Positions 13,201-23,243 of a DNA stretch of 64,000 nucleotides are shown here, one piece after another. The notes beneath the pieces were generated by a model that saw only the letters and a program-made list of their open reading frames with translations, did not search any database and had not been told where the DNA came from. The stretch covers positions 1,116,001 to 1,180,000 of the forward strand of contig NC_089427.1 of the NCBI RefSeq assembly GCF_013426205.1. The letters are read 5' to 3'. Source of the DNA: Metarhizium brunneum (taxonomy: Eukaryota > Ascomycota > Sordariomycetes > Hypocreales > Clavicipitaceae). The stretch's first letter is position 1. Each line of letters starts with the position of its first letter. A program made the position numbers and the translations under genes.

Positions 13201-14380
13201 TGAACCTGAAATCAGGCGAGTGCCTCTTGAGCAGCTCTGTCTTTCTGTGCGAGCCATGGGCATGCGCGATGTGGCTAGATTTTTGGGGCGATCACCAACT
13301 CCGCCAGATGCCAAAGCCATCGAAAAGGCCATCAAGTTGCTAAGGCGAATGGGTGCGTTGGATGGCGATGAGCTCACCGCTATGGGTCAGCAGCTTGCCA
13401 TGCTGCCAGCTGATTTACGATGCGGCAAGCTCATGGTATATGGTGCCATTTTCGGCTGTCTGGACGACTGTGTCACCATTGCGGCGATTCTCAGTACTAG
13501 AAGCCCGTTTCTTTCTCCGCAAGAGAAGCGAGAGGAGTCGAGACAGGCGAGAATGCGGTTTTTTAGCGGAAATGGCGATCTAATTACTGATATGGAGGCG
13601 TTCCGAGAATGGGACGGTATGATGAAAGATCGTCTGCCGCAGAGGCAGGTGAGATCATTTTGTGACGAAAATTTCTTGTCTTATCAAACCCTCTCCGATA
13701 TTTCCAACACCAGGTCGCAATATTACGAAGCTCTGAATGAGATTGGACTTGCACCTCGTTTCAGGAGCGACGCGGCGACTTCCAACCCAGTTCGTAATGT
13801 TCAGCTCATACGAGCATTAATCGCTTCTGCATTCACACCCCAGATCGCCAGGATTCAGTATCCGGACAAAAAGTATGCAAGCTCCATGTCCGGTGCGATG
13901 GAGCTTGACCCCGAAGCACGATCAATCAAGTATTTTAATCAAGAGAACGGACGGGTGTTTGTTCACCCAAGCAGCACAGTATTTGATAGCCAGGGATTCT
14001 CAGGAAGTGCAGCGTACATGGCATACTTTAGCATCATTTCTACCAGTAAGATCTTTATCAGGGACCTGACACGTAAGTTGCCACCTGAACACCCTGTGAA
14101 GATATATTTTGAGTACTAAGAGAGATTAGCATTCAATGTGTTTACGCTGCTATTGTTCTCTGGGCCAATCGAGTTGGATACCTTGGGTCGGGGACTGCTC
14201 GTTGATGGATGGCTAAGACTTCGCGGATGGGCTCGCATCGGCGTCTTGGTAGCTAGACTGAGGGGAATGGTAGACGATTTGATTGCGCAAAAGGTTGAGA
14301 ACCCGGGCTTGAATTTGGACAACGACAAGGTTATCAAACTGGTGATTAAACTGATAGAGCTGAACGGGCTGGATGCATGA
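10274..14380 (+). CDS. DEAH-box RNA helicase, DHX57/YLR419W type (UBA-RWD-helicase)
   Basis: Two exons, 10274-14072 and 14130-14380 (1349 residues), are joined over a 57-bp intron (GTAAGT...TTAG). Without this splice the frame stops at 14119 and loses the last 83 residues, which are clearly homologous to the family end (LLVDGWLRLRGWARIGVLV). The order is: basic N-terminus, UBA-like segment near 340-385, RWD domain near 400-515 (EEQWDDEIASLEAMYG), RecA domain with Walker A GETGSGKST near 607, DEVH box near 716, SAT motif near 747, and QRRGRAGR motif VI. A ratchet/HA2 region and a C-terminal OB fold follow. DHX57 homologues are cytoplasmic ATP-dependent RNA helicases linked to translation; the substrate is not known from sequence. 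Confidence 0.92.
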
Positions 14381-14454
14381 TGCCCAAGCTGGATAGAGCG
14401 ATGGTGTGAGGGCAAATGATTCTTTAATGAGATGAACGATGGAAATTTGGAGTT

Positions 14455-14468
14455 CCCCCCCCCCCCCC
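14455..14468 (+). repeat. Poly-C tract (14 C)
   Basis: A run of 14 cytosines lies in the short spacer between the helicase and the aprataxin gene. It is a simple homopolymer and likely variable in length or error-prone in sequencing. Confidence 0.9.
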
Positions 14469-14651
14469 TCAGACATATCTGTGCTGCAAAATATGCCATT
14501 ATCAAATGTATGATGTTTCTTTCAACGGCGGTCCAAGGCTGATGAGTGAAGTTGACGTTTAGCGGGGCGTTCAACCTCAGCTTCACTCCCAGTCTCTCAC
14601 TCATCATTGATCTCTCATCCAACATGCACGCATCGCCATCACAACCGAACC

Positions 14652-15551
14652 ATGGACTCCGACCCTGACGAAGCAATCACCAAGGACGAAATCCAAAGCA
14701 CAGCCCCCGCGCCGCCTCTGCCCCAAAATGCCTGCAAGACCCCCCTCCACCCCCCGAATCATGACCGCAACTAACACGCCTCCCCAGTCACAGCTCTCAT
14801 GGCACCCAAGCCCAAACCCAAACCACCTTCACGAACAGCAGCATCAACATCCCTAGCACCGCAGGCATCCCGCCCAAACCCATTCAAAGACCGCCTCGGG
14901 CTAGGCGCCTACATATCCTCCCCGTCGTCCTTCCCGCCCTCTATCATCATCTACGAAAACGCCGACTTTGTCGCCATCCACGACAAGTACCCCAAGTCCA
15001 CCATCCACACGCTTCTCCTCCCTCGCTCCCCCTCCCACAACCTCCTCCACCCATACGAAGCCTTCAAGGACGAGGCATTCCTAGCAAAAGTCCAAAAAGA
15101 AGCCGCCAAGCTAAAAGCCCTCGTTGCCGCAGAACTACAGCGCCGGCTGGGGCGCTACTCCAAGGCGGACGCGGCTCGGCAGGCAGTGCTCAACGGCGAC
15201 AAGGACAGCGAGGACGGAGAGCTGCCCGGGGGCAGAGACTGGGAGAGCGAGGTCAAGGTCGGTGTGCACGCGGTGCCGAGCATGACGCATCTGCATATAC
15301 ACGTGCTGTCGAGGGACATGCACTCGAGCAGCATGCGGCACCGGAAGCACTATAATTCGTTCAACACCCCGTTCTTGGTTGATGTGGGTGATTTCCCCAT
15401 GAGCGAGGACGACGAGCGGCTGGATCCCAAGGAACAAGGGTATTTGCGGCGGGATTTGAAGTGTTGGCGGTGTGGGAGGGGGTTTGGGAATCGGTTCACG
15501 AGGTTGAAGGAGCATTTAGAGGAGGAGTTTGTGGCATGGAGGGCTGAGTGA
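14652..15551 (+). CDS. HNT3: Aprataxin-like DNA-adenylate hydrolase (Hnt3)
   Basis: Exons 14652-14733 and 14788-15551 encode 281 residues. The only splice that keeps frame is a GC-AG intron (54 bp, donor T|GCAAGA, CTAAC branch site, CCCCAG acceptor). It creates the motif QNAFTALMAPK ahead of the HIT domain. Aprataxin removes 5'-AMP from abortive DNA-ligation ends in the nucleus. The HIT histidine triad is HLHIHVLS near residues 194-200, and the C-terminal finger CWRC...H...E (C2HE) is the fungal Hnt3 type; there is no FHA domain, as usual in fungi. An insertion between the HIT strands (residues about 125-175) is Arg/Asp/Glu-rich. There is no GT anywhere in the interval that could serve as donor, which supports the GC-AG reading. 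Confidence 0.88.
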
Positions 15552-15901
15552 GGAGTGCTGGACTGCGGGAGGCGTGCCGTTTGCATATAACATGGGATAG
15601 TAGACTGAGAATCTTCAAACAAAGGCAACATGCCCTTGGGCTCCCGCTGTACCGACATGTCGTTCGGTATGCGACTTACACCGGCTTTTCAATTTTTAGA
15701 AGCCCGAGTTTGAACAGGTACATCTCGTCAGGCACAACAACCAGTCCATTAAGCAATGTGTCGTAGCAAAAAAAGCAGTGGATTCCTACAGTACAAGGCT
15801 TCCCACGATCCTATTCCGTGCTGAGGATAATGCTCCTAAGCGCCTGATTTGGCAGAATACCACCTAACATGTACAACCAAAAACCTACAGCAATCATAAT
15901 T
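15552..15901. other. Intergenic, convergent ends
   Basis: This holds the 3' flanks of the aprataxin gene and the minus-strand AT-hook gene. Nothing else was recognised. Confidence 0.5.
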
Positions 15902-16605
15902 TCACGCAAAATAACCCTTAATCTTGCTAATCCATTGTTGCCCAGTCTCTTCCCCCGGCGAAGAGGCGATTCCTGAAGGGCCTACGTCGAAAATTGAGCA
16001 AGAAGGACGTGAGATGTTGAGCATTTCTACTCACTGTCGAGAGCGTCATCGCCTTCAGCATCTTCAGAGTCGTCGACATCCTCAACGTCTCCTCTGATAT
16101 CGGCATCCGGCGTGTCCACGTCCATGCCCTCCTCCCCTGCTGCCTCCAGCTCCTCTGCCGCGTGCTTCGCCTCCTCGACTGTCTCGACTTCAGCGACTAG
16201 TGTCGCGTCGCCTGATTTCCTGGTCCGCCCCCGTCCATTCTTGGCCTTGGGAGTAGAAGTCTTCGCCATCGCGGCCGCCTCCCCCCCAACAAGCTTGCGC
16301 GGGCGACCGCGTGATCCGGCTCTCGTAGCCGTTGTCTTGGTTGGTGTTTTCTTCTCCACGGCTTTCTTGCCACTACCCTTGGGGCGGCCTCTGGGACGTC
16401 CAGTAGGTTCCTTTGGCGGCTTGTTTAGCCTGGGTCTTCCACGCGGCCGGCCAGTAGGCTCCCTTGGTGGTTTATTTGATCGAGGTCTTCCACGCGCTCG
16501 ACCACTGGGCTCTGGTTTGCTTACGCCCTCGGCGCTGGCGCGGGATGACCTTCGGGCAGGGAGGTCTGCAGAAGCAGATGCCGCCTCTTCTCTGGTTCTA
16601 GCCAT
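15902..16605 (-). CDS. AT-hook DNA-binding protein
   Basis: Exons 16605-16035 and 15981-15902 give 216 residues. Reading straight through would stop at 16027, but a strong donor (ACA|GTGAGT) and a 53-bp intron lead to a second exon. That exon ends in QQWISKIKGYFA and keeps the frame. The protein has four AT-hook cores: three tandem GRPRGRPR-like units at about residues 33-70 and one SRGRPRK near 90. A long acidic Glu/Asp tail follows. AT-hooks bind the minor groove of AT-rich DNA, so a chromatin or architectural role in the nucleus is inferred. No orthologue name is recognised. The start was set at MARTREEAA (ATG 16605) rather than an upstream in-frame alternative. Confidence 0.75.
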
Positions 16606-17334
16606 GATACATGTGGTGATCAAGAGGACAAGGCAGTGAGTGGGCGAATGAGAGTGTGTGTTTGGGATAGATCGAGAAACGCAAGGTTTTGAGTGTCGTA
16701 TTTATTGCGACGCCGTGGGAAAACGACTAGGCCGGTCGGCCTGGCTTTGTGTGTTCAGAGGTAAGAAGCAACCAAGAAAAATGGTTGGAAAATGGAAAAG
16801 AAATCAGGGAGAGGGGGGAGGTTGATGGAAGGAAGCAGTGAGTTGCTTTTGCGATCGATGAATTACTGGCCGTGGTTGGACGCGACAGAGGTTGGCAGAA
16901 GGGTGCCAAAATCAGAGAGCACCTGGCTGTGTATTCATCAAGTACGAGGGTGGCTGATTTTGTCTCTGGGGTTCTCAGTCGCGCGGAGACGCGTGATGGG
17001 TGTTGTCGGACGCAGGGACCGGCGGCAGAAGCGCATTGGCTCATCCGCCCCACTCTCGATCGCTCCTTCCCAAGCCACACGTGCGCCATGTTGGCCCTGG
17101 CAACCGCCATGACGCCAGTAAACAATGCTCCTGCCCAACCATCCCTTTGAGCACCAACACATCTGCGCAGTTGGGCATCTCGCAACCTTGGAAATTGGCA
17201 AACTTAAAAATTCAGAGGAGAAAAGAGCTACCCAGAACCCCCGTCTAGTGCTGTTCCGGGGCTGGATAATGTAGTGCACTCTCCGCCTGCGACTCCACGA
17301 AACTGTTCTTGACATCCACGAGATATTGCGTACC
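16606..17334. other. Divergent promoter region
   Basis: This is a 729-bp spacer between the AT-hook gene and the kinesin gene. Long antisense frames cross it but show no family resemblance. No repeats were recognised. Confidence 0.5.
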
Positions 17335-19196
17335 ATGGCTCTTGATGCACGGTTGATGCCATCTGGAACTCCTGACCGCCAGGTTCTTTCTTCCGCCTCG
17401 ACGCCATCGCTTCGCTCTAGAGATGGGAATGTACCTCTGCTGTCCAGGATGGAAGGAGGAGGAAATGTAAGGGTCGTTGTCCGCGTGAGGGCCTTTTTGA
17501 AAAGAGGTAGGCGCCCTCCTCGCTTTGCAGCTTGACATTTCAATGGGTCCATGGTGAAGGTGTACTGATTTCCTTGTCGTGGACGCGGATAGAGCTCGAT
17601 CGACAGGCACGGTGTTTGATTCAAATGGACCCCATTACACAACTCACCACCTTGCGTGCTCCAGATCAAGACACCGTCGATAGCCCGATACCCAAGTCGC
17701 GAAAAGTCATTGAGGACAAGAAATTCACCTTTGACAGCTCCTTCTGGAGCCACAATATCAAGGATCCTCACTACGCCCACCAAGAAGATGTATACAACAG
17801 TCTGGGCGAAGAGTTCCTCGACCACAATTTTGAGGGATATCATACTTGCATTTTTGCCTACGGCCAGACAGGGTCGGGAAAGAGTTATACAATGATGGGA
17901 ACTCCTGACCAACCGGGCCTCATTCCACGGACTTGCGAGGACCTGTTTGAGCGTATCGATGCTGCCCACAACGAAAACTCCAACATTGCCTACAACGTCC
18001 GGGTTTCGTATTTTGAAGTCTACAACGAACACGTCCGTGACTTGCTGGTCCCCGTAAACCCCAACGCTCCTCCCCACTACCTCAAAATCCGGGAATCGCC
18101 AACGGAGGGACCGTACGTAAAGGATCTGACCGAGGTTCCGGTACGGAGCATTAACGAGATTCTGCGATACATGAAGAATGGCGACCAATCTCGAACAACA
18201 GCAAGCACAAAGATGAACGATACCAGCAGTCGAAGCCACGCCGTTTTCACAATTATGCTGAAGCAGATTCATCACGATATGGAGACGGATGAGACAACGG
18301 AGCGAAGCTCTCGGATTCGATTGGTTGATTTGGCGGGAAGTGAGAGGGCAAAGTCAACAGAGGCCACCGGCGCTCGACTCCGTGAGGGCAGCAACATCAA
18401 CAAGTCGCTCACGACACTTGGCCGGGTGATTGCTGCTCTAGCCGACCCCAAGGCTCTGCGATCTGGCAAGCGGAAGGATATCGTGCCATACCGAGACTCC
18501 ATCCTTACATGGCTGTTGAAGGATTCACTTGGCGGCAACAGCAAAACAGCAATGATTGCTTGCATAGCGCCGTCCGACTACGATGAGACGCTCTCGACCC
18601 TCCGATATGCTGACCAGGCCAAGCGCATCCGCACACGTGCTGTGGTCAATCAAGACCACATCTCCACCGCGGAGAGGGATGCTCAGATTGCCGCCATGGC
18701 TGAGGAAATCCGAAAACTGCAATTGTCAGTGTCGGATTCACGGCAGCGAGAGAGAAATGCCAAGGAAGCCGAAGAGAGGCTTGAAGAATACCAGACGACT
18801 ATGCAGCGCATGATGGAAGAACGCAGCATGGTGGCCGAGAGCAAAATCAAGAAACTGCAGACAGAAAACGAGGCCTTGAAGCTGCACCTCAAGCTGGCCA
18901 TTGAGAGCCTCAAGAACCCTATTCCCGCAGTCAGCATCAAGCCCCAGCCAGCGGGAGAGGCGGAAAGAGAGAATTTGGACGGCTTCTCGGACGAGGACGA
19001 CGAGGACGGAGACGATCACTACTACGACGATGGATATGACACAGAAAGCACGGCAGGTGTAGATGATTTGCAAGAGGAGATGCATCGGTACTTGCAGGAT
19101 ATGGGAAATCTGAGAAAGCTGATTGGGGGGGACTTGTCGCGATTCAAGAACGAGGAGAGTGTGAGAATGCCGCTGGGAGTTAGGGAGAATGTGTGA
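17335..19196 (+). CDS. Kinesin-3 family motor with short tail
   Basis: Exons 17335-17506 and 17593-19196 (86-bp intron) encode 591 residues. The splice restores the conserved strand NVRVVVRVRAFLKR followed by ELDRQARCLIQMDP. The motor domain spans about residues 45-440: P-loop GQTGSGKSYTMMG from residue 148 (the kinesin-3 form), switch I SSRSHAVF, switch II LVDLAGSERAKST, and the neck-adjacent LRYADQAKRI. A coiled coil (about 450-520) and a short acidic tail follow. Full kinesin-3/Unc104 motors have FHA and PH domains and exceed 1500 residues; none is seen here. Fungal NKIN3-type relatives with atypical tails are a plausible match. It would be a microtubule plus-end motor for membrane organelles; cargo is unknown. 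Confidence 0.88.
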
Positions 19197-20024
19197 AGGA
19201 GAGGATACGGGGAGGATTGGCATATAACGAATTCGAGAGAAGGAGAGCAAGGGCGCGGATAGCTGAGCAGCATGTCACGCGGAATAAGCGCTGGTGTTTG
19301 GGAGCATGTGTTATTGGGTCTCGTTTTCGTTTTGAAGATTGTAGTGAAGAGTTACATAGGAATACTTATACGACTCATCAGCAGACATGCGAGGTTCAAT
19401 AGTGACTGCTGTGTAAACAAAGACAATAGCTGTCATGGATGGGGAATAAACTACCATGCTCTGGGGCTCAATGCCCAAAGGTAAGAACAGAAGACACTAC
19501 AGCAGATACGAACCACAACGACGAAGTCCAAATGTCAACAGGTCGAGTTGCTGCCGAGAGAGGTGGTGCAGACGGCGGCAGGGGCTGGCGCACTCGTCGG
19601 CAACACAGTACTTGGACGAGAATGTTTTTTTGCTTGCGAGTTGACCAAGGCCGAGGTTTACACCGCCATGCATCACGGGCACAGAGCTTGTTGCTTTGTG
19701 CAAAATATGCAATTTTCTATCAAGAACTGCTAGTACATAGAAACATGCAGGGTCCTCCTCTCATTGGAGGAGCGGATCTGCGGTCTAGCTGTACAATCCT
19801 GTGATACTCCGTACAGAGAGAGATAAAGAGCAGAGTTCTCCACTTTTAGTAGTGCAGACCTCCATGTCAAGCTCGAACTACAGTTGAAACTTGGCAGTTG
19901 CCATGTCTCTCTCACCATAAAATCCCAACCACGGACGCCGAATCATCACCCAAACATGTCTAGTGTTATACAATACATATGAAACCCCAGCTCAGCGCAA
20001 CGCCGTCGCGGCAACACCCATCCT
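19197..20024. other. Intergenic, convergent ends
   Basis: This 828-bp region lies downstream of the kinesin and of the minus-strand orphan gene. It contains a TACTCCGTA motif near 19806. Several open frames of 60-120 codons show no protein-like pattern. Confidence 0.5.
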
Positions 20025-21104
20025 TCAAGACATGTCCTCGGCATCCGCATTCAGGAGCCGCAACCTGGCCTCCTCCATCTTTCTCCTGATCATGGCGAAG
20101 TAGCCCCGGAGCACGGGGTGCCTTTGCTCCTCAACGCCCTCCATGGCCTCCCCGGGGGCGTCTTGCTCAGCCGCGGCGTCCTCGGAATCAGTCGGGTCCA
20201 TCTGGGAGTCGTCACCGTCACGGGCGAGGGCCCCCGGGCTGGCGGCCTCGGGAGACGTGCGCGCCGTCTGAAACGTGCCGTCGGACTCGGCCGTCAGGAA
20301 CGAAGTATCCGACAGCTCGGCGTCCTCGTCGGAAGTCCCATCCAACACCTCTGCGTCCTCTTCGGGAGTCCCATCCAGCGACATGCAGTCGCTGCCGCTG
20401 CCGCAACCCGGGGACATGTCGGATTCGGAGGCCGATGGCCGCTGCGCCGGCGCGGCGCCCGCGTTCATGGAGCTATCCGCCGCCGTCGGCGCAGGGGGGT
20501 CGACAAACATGGGGGTTCCGGTGCCGTCGTCCAGGGCCGCGATGTTGAGCCTCGCCAGGCTCGCCATGACTTCGGGGAGGTTCCAGACGATATGGGTATC
20601 TTTCACACTGGCGGCCGAGACCTGCGGGCGCAGGTGGGCGTAGGGGTCGCCGTTGGGGATCTGCTGTAGGTGCTGCTGCCTCGCGGCCACGATGTCCAGC
20701 ATCTCGTAGAGGACGTGGTCTTCAAAGAGGCTGGGCTCGACGTAGGTCGGGAACCCGTCGACGTCCATGGCGGTGTTGTCGTTTTCGTTGTTGGTGTTGG
20801 CGGCGGCGGCGGCGGAGGGGAGGGAGTCCAGGCGCGCGCGGGATATGATGGAAAAGTTGAACAAGTTGGGGTGGTGCTTGAGCACCCTGTCGAGCTTGTG
20901 CCGGGCGAAGTGCGGCGTGCTGAAGTATCTCTCGCACCAGGCTTGGGCGAGGTCGCGGAGCTGGACTACTTCTTGCCTCGTGTTGCCAAAGTTGATGTAG
21001 TCGATGATGACGGTGATGGCTAACATGAAGTTGTTCGGGTCCAGCAATGGGCTTGGGTTGAAGGGGGTGAAGGTCGAGCGGTCTAGCCGTGAGAGGGAAG
21101 GCAT
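20025..21104 (-). CDS. Hypothetical acidic protein
   Basis: A single uninterrupted frame of 359 codons. I do not recognise the family. Residues 1-100 look folded (hydrophobic and aromatic, with WCERYF and a His/Arg-rich stretch). The middle has short conserved-looking blocks (HIVWNLPEVMASLARLNIAALDDG). Residues 200-330 are low-complexity Asp/Glu/Ser/Thr/Pro with a duplicated LDGTxEEDAE / LDGTSDEDAE unit, and the last 30 residues form a basic amphipathic helix. The ATG at 21104 lies 35 bp downstream of a TATATA box, which supports a real transcript. The whole frame has no introns, unusual next to its intron-bearing neighbours. High GC makes antisense frames open too, so some doubt remains. Confidence 0.65.
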   Translation of the reverse strand: MPSLSRLDRSTFTPFNPSPLLDPNNFMLAITVIIDYINFGNTRQEVVQLRDLAQAWCERYFSTPHFARHKLDRVLKHHPNLFNFSIISRARLDSLPSAAAAANTNNENDNTAMDVDGFPTYVEPSLFEDHVLYEMLDIVAARQQHLQQIPNGDPYAHLRPQVSAASVKDTHIVWNLPEVMASLARLNIAALDDGTGTPMFVDPPAPTAADSSMNAGAAPAQRPSASESDMSPGCGSGSDCMSLDGTPEEDAEVLDGTSDEDAELSDTSFLTAESDGTFQTARTSPEAASPGALARDGDDSQMDPTDSEDAAAEQDAPGEAMEGVEEQRHPVLRGYFAMIRRKMEEARLRLLNADAEDMS

Positions 21105-22566
21105 TTTCGACCGTGGCCCCCGCGACGGCTTGCAGTAGTATATAACTGATGTGTTGTATTTGGTTGTTGGACTTGTGCTATGAGTGGTGGCTGGTGAGTG
21201 GTGACTGGTAACTGGTGATGAACAAAGGGAGGAAGAGGGTTATTAAATATACTATACAGTTGGGTTTCTGATCATGATTCGGCTTAAAGAAAAAGACCGA
21301 AAGAAATTATACTTTTACTACTCAAAATCTTTCGCTTGTCTAAGTTTCCTAGGACTTGGTTTGGCGTGCAACTGCCGCGTAGAAGAACGCCGCTTGACGA
21401 AAGCTTGTATTCTCAAAGCACAGTCGGGCTGCTGTCCAAGTCAGCCATACGCAGCTAGACGCTCTCGTAATTATGACTAGTCACGCCTATTTCTTAGTCT
21501 CCTGGAATAGCCGCTGCAAGTGCATAGTGTCCTGCAAATAAAGCGCGGAATCGAATACACACTACACCACGACTACATCGTGACATGGTTCATCATTGCC
21601 AGAGCTGGTCTTGACCAGAAAAAGAAATACAGCATCTATGGAAATCTCGAATCAACCCGCATATACATGCAGATTTCCAGGCACAGACACGCACCGAATG
21701 CTCAAATTTACGTCTTCATGCCCCAAACAGGCCATGTTCCAACTTGAAAGCCTCCGCTCAACAGCCACCGCGTGCTTTGGCAAAGTATAATCGCTACACG
21801 AGTGTTCCGCCGGGCTTTAGTTCCAGAAGACATCACATTAGGGCCGAGCTTAATTTTCAGACAATTCACCAGCAGGAGTGCTCGGAAAGCATGAGTCCGT
21901 CCAGCTACGACGGGCATGGCTGCTACCTAGCTACCTGGTCTTTGCCAACATCCGCAAAGGGAGGCCGTGTTCCTACATGTGGCTCCGTGCCATCAGATGG
22001 CACCCGGCTGTTGGCTCTGGGGGGTCAAGGGATTTCGCAAAGGTGTACTATGCATGCACAGCAGATCATATATTCAGTAGCCAGAGCACCAAATCTCCAC
22101 ATATATCCCGTCAAGATCGGCTGGCCGCAGGGCTGGACCGACATGAACTGGCCCGAGCGGGTGTGAATTGTGGCATGGCAATCTGGCAGTGAGGCTTTTG
22201 TGACAAGTGGTTGCAGCACGTACATAAACATGCGAGGCTGTGTGCATGTCTTTCGTCCCATGGCTTGGGGTTGCCGCAGAGTAAGCGTCCAGAAGTACAT
22301 AAACTTTGCGACCACGTGCATGCAAACCCGCAAATGAAGAAGCATATAAAACTTTATTCGTGGTATACAATAGGTATTTCTTAAACTAAATGACTTCAGC
22401 ATATCCTCGTGTACTCGTGTACTCGTGTCGTCGTATTCGAATTAGTTGCTCGTGAGTGCGTGTATCTCTCTACTAAGTGGTATCCCAAATCCCAACGCCT
22501 GTTGTTTTATGAAGCTCCCATCTTGCACGTCGTTTGCCAGCATCAATAACCAACAGTCGGCACCCA
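21105..22566. other. Intergenic region
   Basis: This spacer of about 1.46 kb lies between the acidic orphan (its upstream side) and the 3' end of the zinc-finger gene. There is no recognisable gene, RNA or mobile element. Overlapping short frames of 60-140 codons lack any family motif. The repeated trinucleotide-like GTACTCGTGTACTCGTGTCGTCGT near 22410 is a minor simple repeat. Confidence 0.45.
21139..21145 (-). promoter_or_regulatory. TATA-box candidate
   Basis: TATATA on the minus strand lies about 35 bp upstream of the orphan gene's ATG at 21104. Position fits a core promoter with a very short leader. Confidence 0.4.
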
Positions 22567-23243
22567 TCAAGTCTGCCGGCAGAACGGACAGACATAGCCG
22601 TTACAATCAAGATCGATGATTTGCGAACATTCGGCACATCTCCACCTCCAGCCAGCCTGTCCCGTTCGCTTGATGGGTTTCGGTAAGGAGTATGCGCTCT
22701 CGGTACTCTCCTTGTCCATCGCCTTCTCATCAATATCGGCGCTCTTCTGCAAGCTCTCCAGAAAGACCTCGAGTCGATCAAATGGATCAAGCACCGTAGA
22801 CATTCTCGGAGACATGTCACCCAACATGGAGGCGGACTGTGGGTGCTCCGATTTGTAGTGCTCTTCGAGATGTATGCCCTGTTGGAATCCTTGTGAATGG
22901 CATCCCGGGTAGAGGCAATAGATCAAGTCATGGCACCTGCGTTTAGATGAGTATTAGTGTTTCGATTCGCAAGGCCGCAAGGTACGAGTCAAAGGGTCCA
23001 AAACTACCCTTGGCATTGTTCAGAAGCATGGGCACGCGGTGGCGGCTCAGGTCCCTTTGTCCTGCTTGGTCCTGTGACTTGGTCCGACATGAGAATGCGA
23101 TTCCACAGACGTTTTGGCGTGGCGAGGAAAGGGGCTCGTTGAGTTGAGCGGCGCCTGGCGACTTCTGAATACAATATACACACCTCAAACGTGATGCTAA
23201 ATGTTGTTGGCAGCGATACAGAGTCGGCCGAGACACTGGACAT
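22567..23243 (-). CDS. C2H2/zinc-ribbon-like hypothetical protein
   Basis: Three minus-strand exons, 23243-23220, 23164-22986 and 22936-22567, give 190 residues. The introns are 55 bp (GTATCG...TTCAG) and 49 bp (GTACCT...CGCAG with a CTAAT branch). All phases match, and the ATG at 23243 is the first in frame. Exon 2 has a degenerate finger (CGIAFSC...LSRH). Across intron 2 lies a better C2H2 finger, CLYPGC...HLEEHYKSEH, at about residues 78-100. The C-terminus has CAEC and CPFC pairs that could form a zinc ribbon. Fungal C2H2 proteins with a GSFGP linker before a second finger are familiar, but I cannot name this one. A nuclear, possibly regulatory role is only inferred. Confidence 0.6.

Noticed and set aside
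16938..18275. 445-codon frame antisense to the kinesin gene
   Set aside because: It is a shadow of a well-supported gene; no family similarity.
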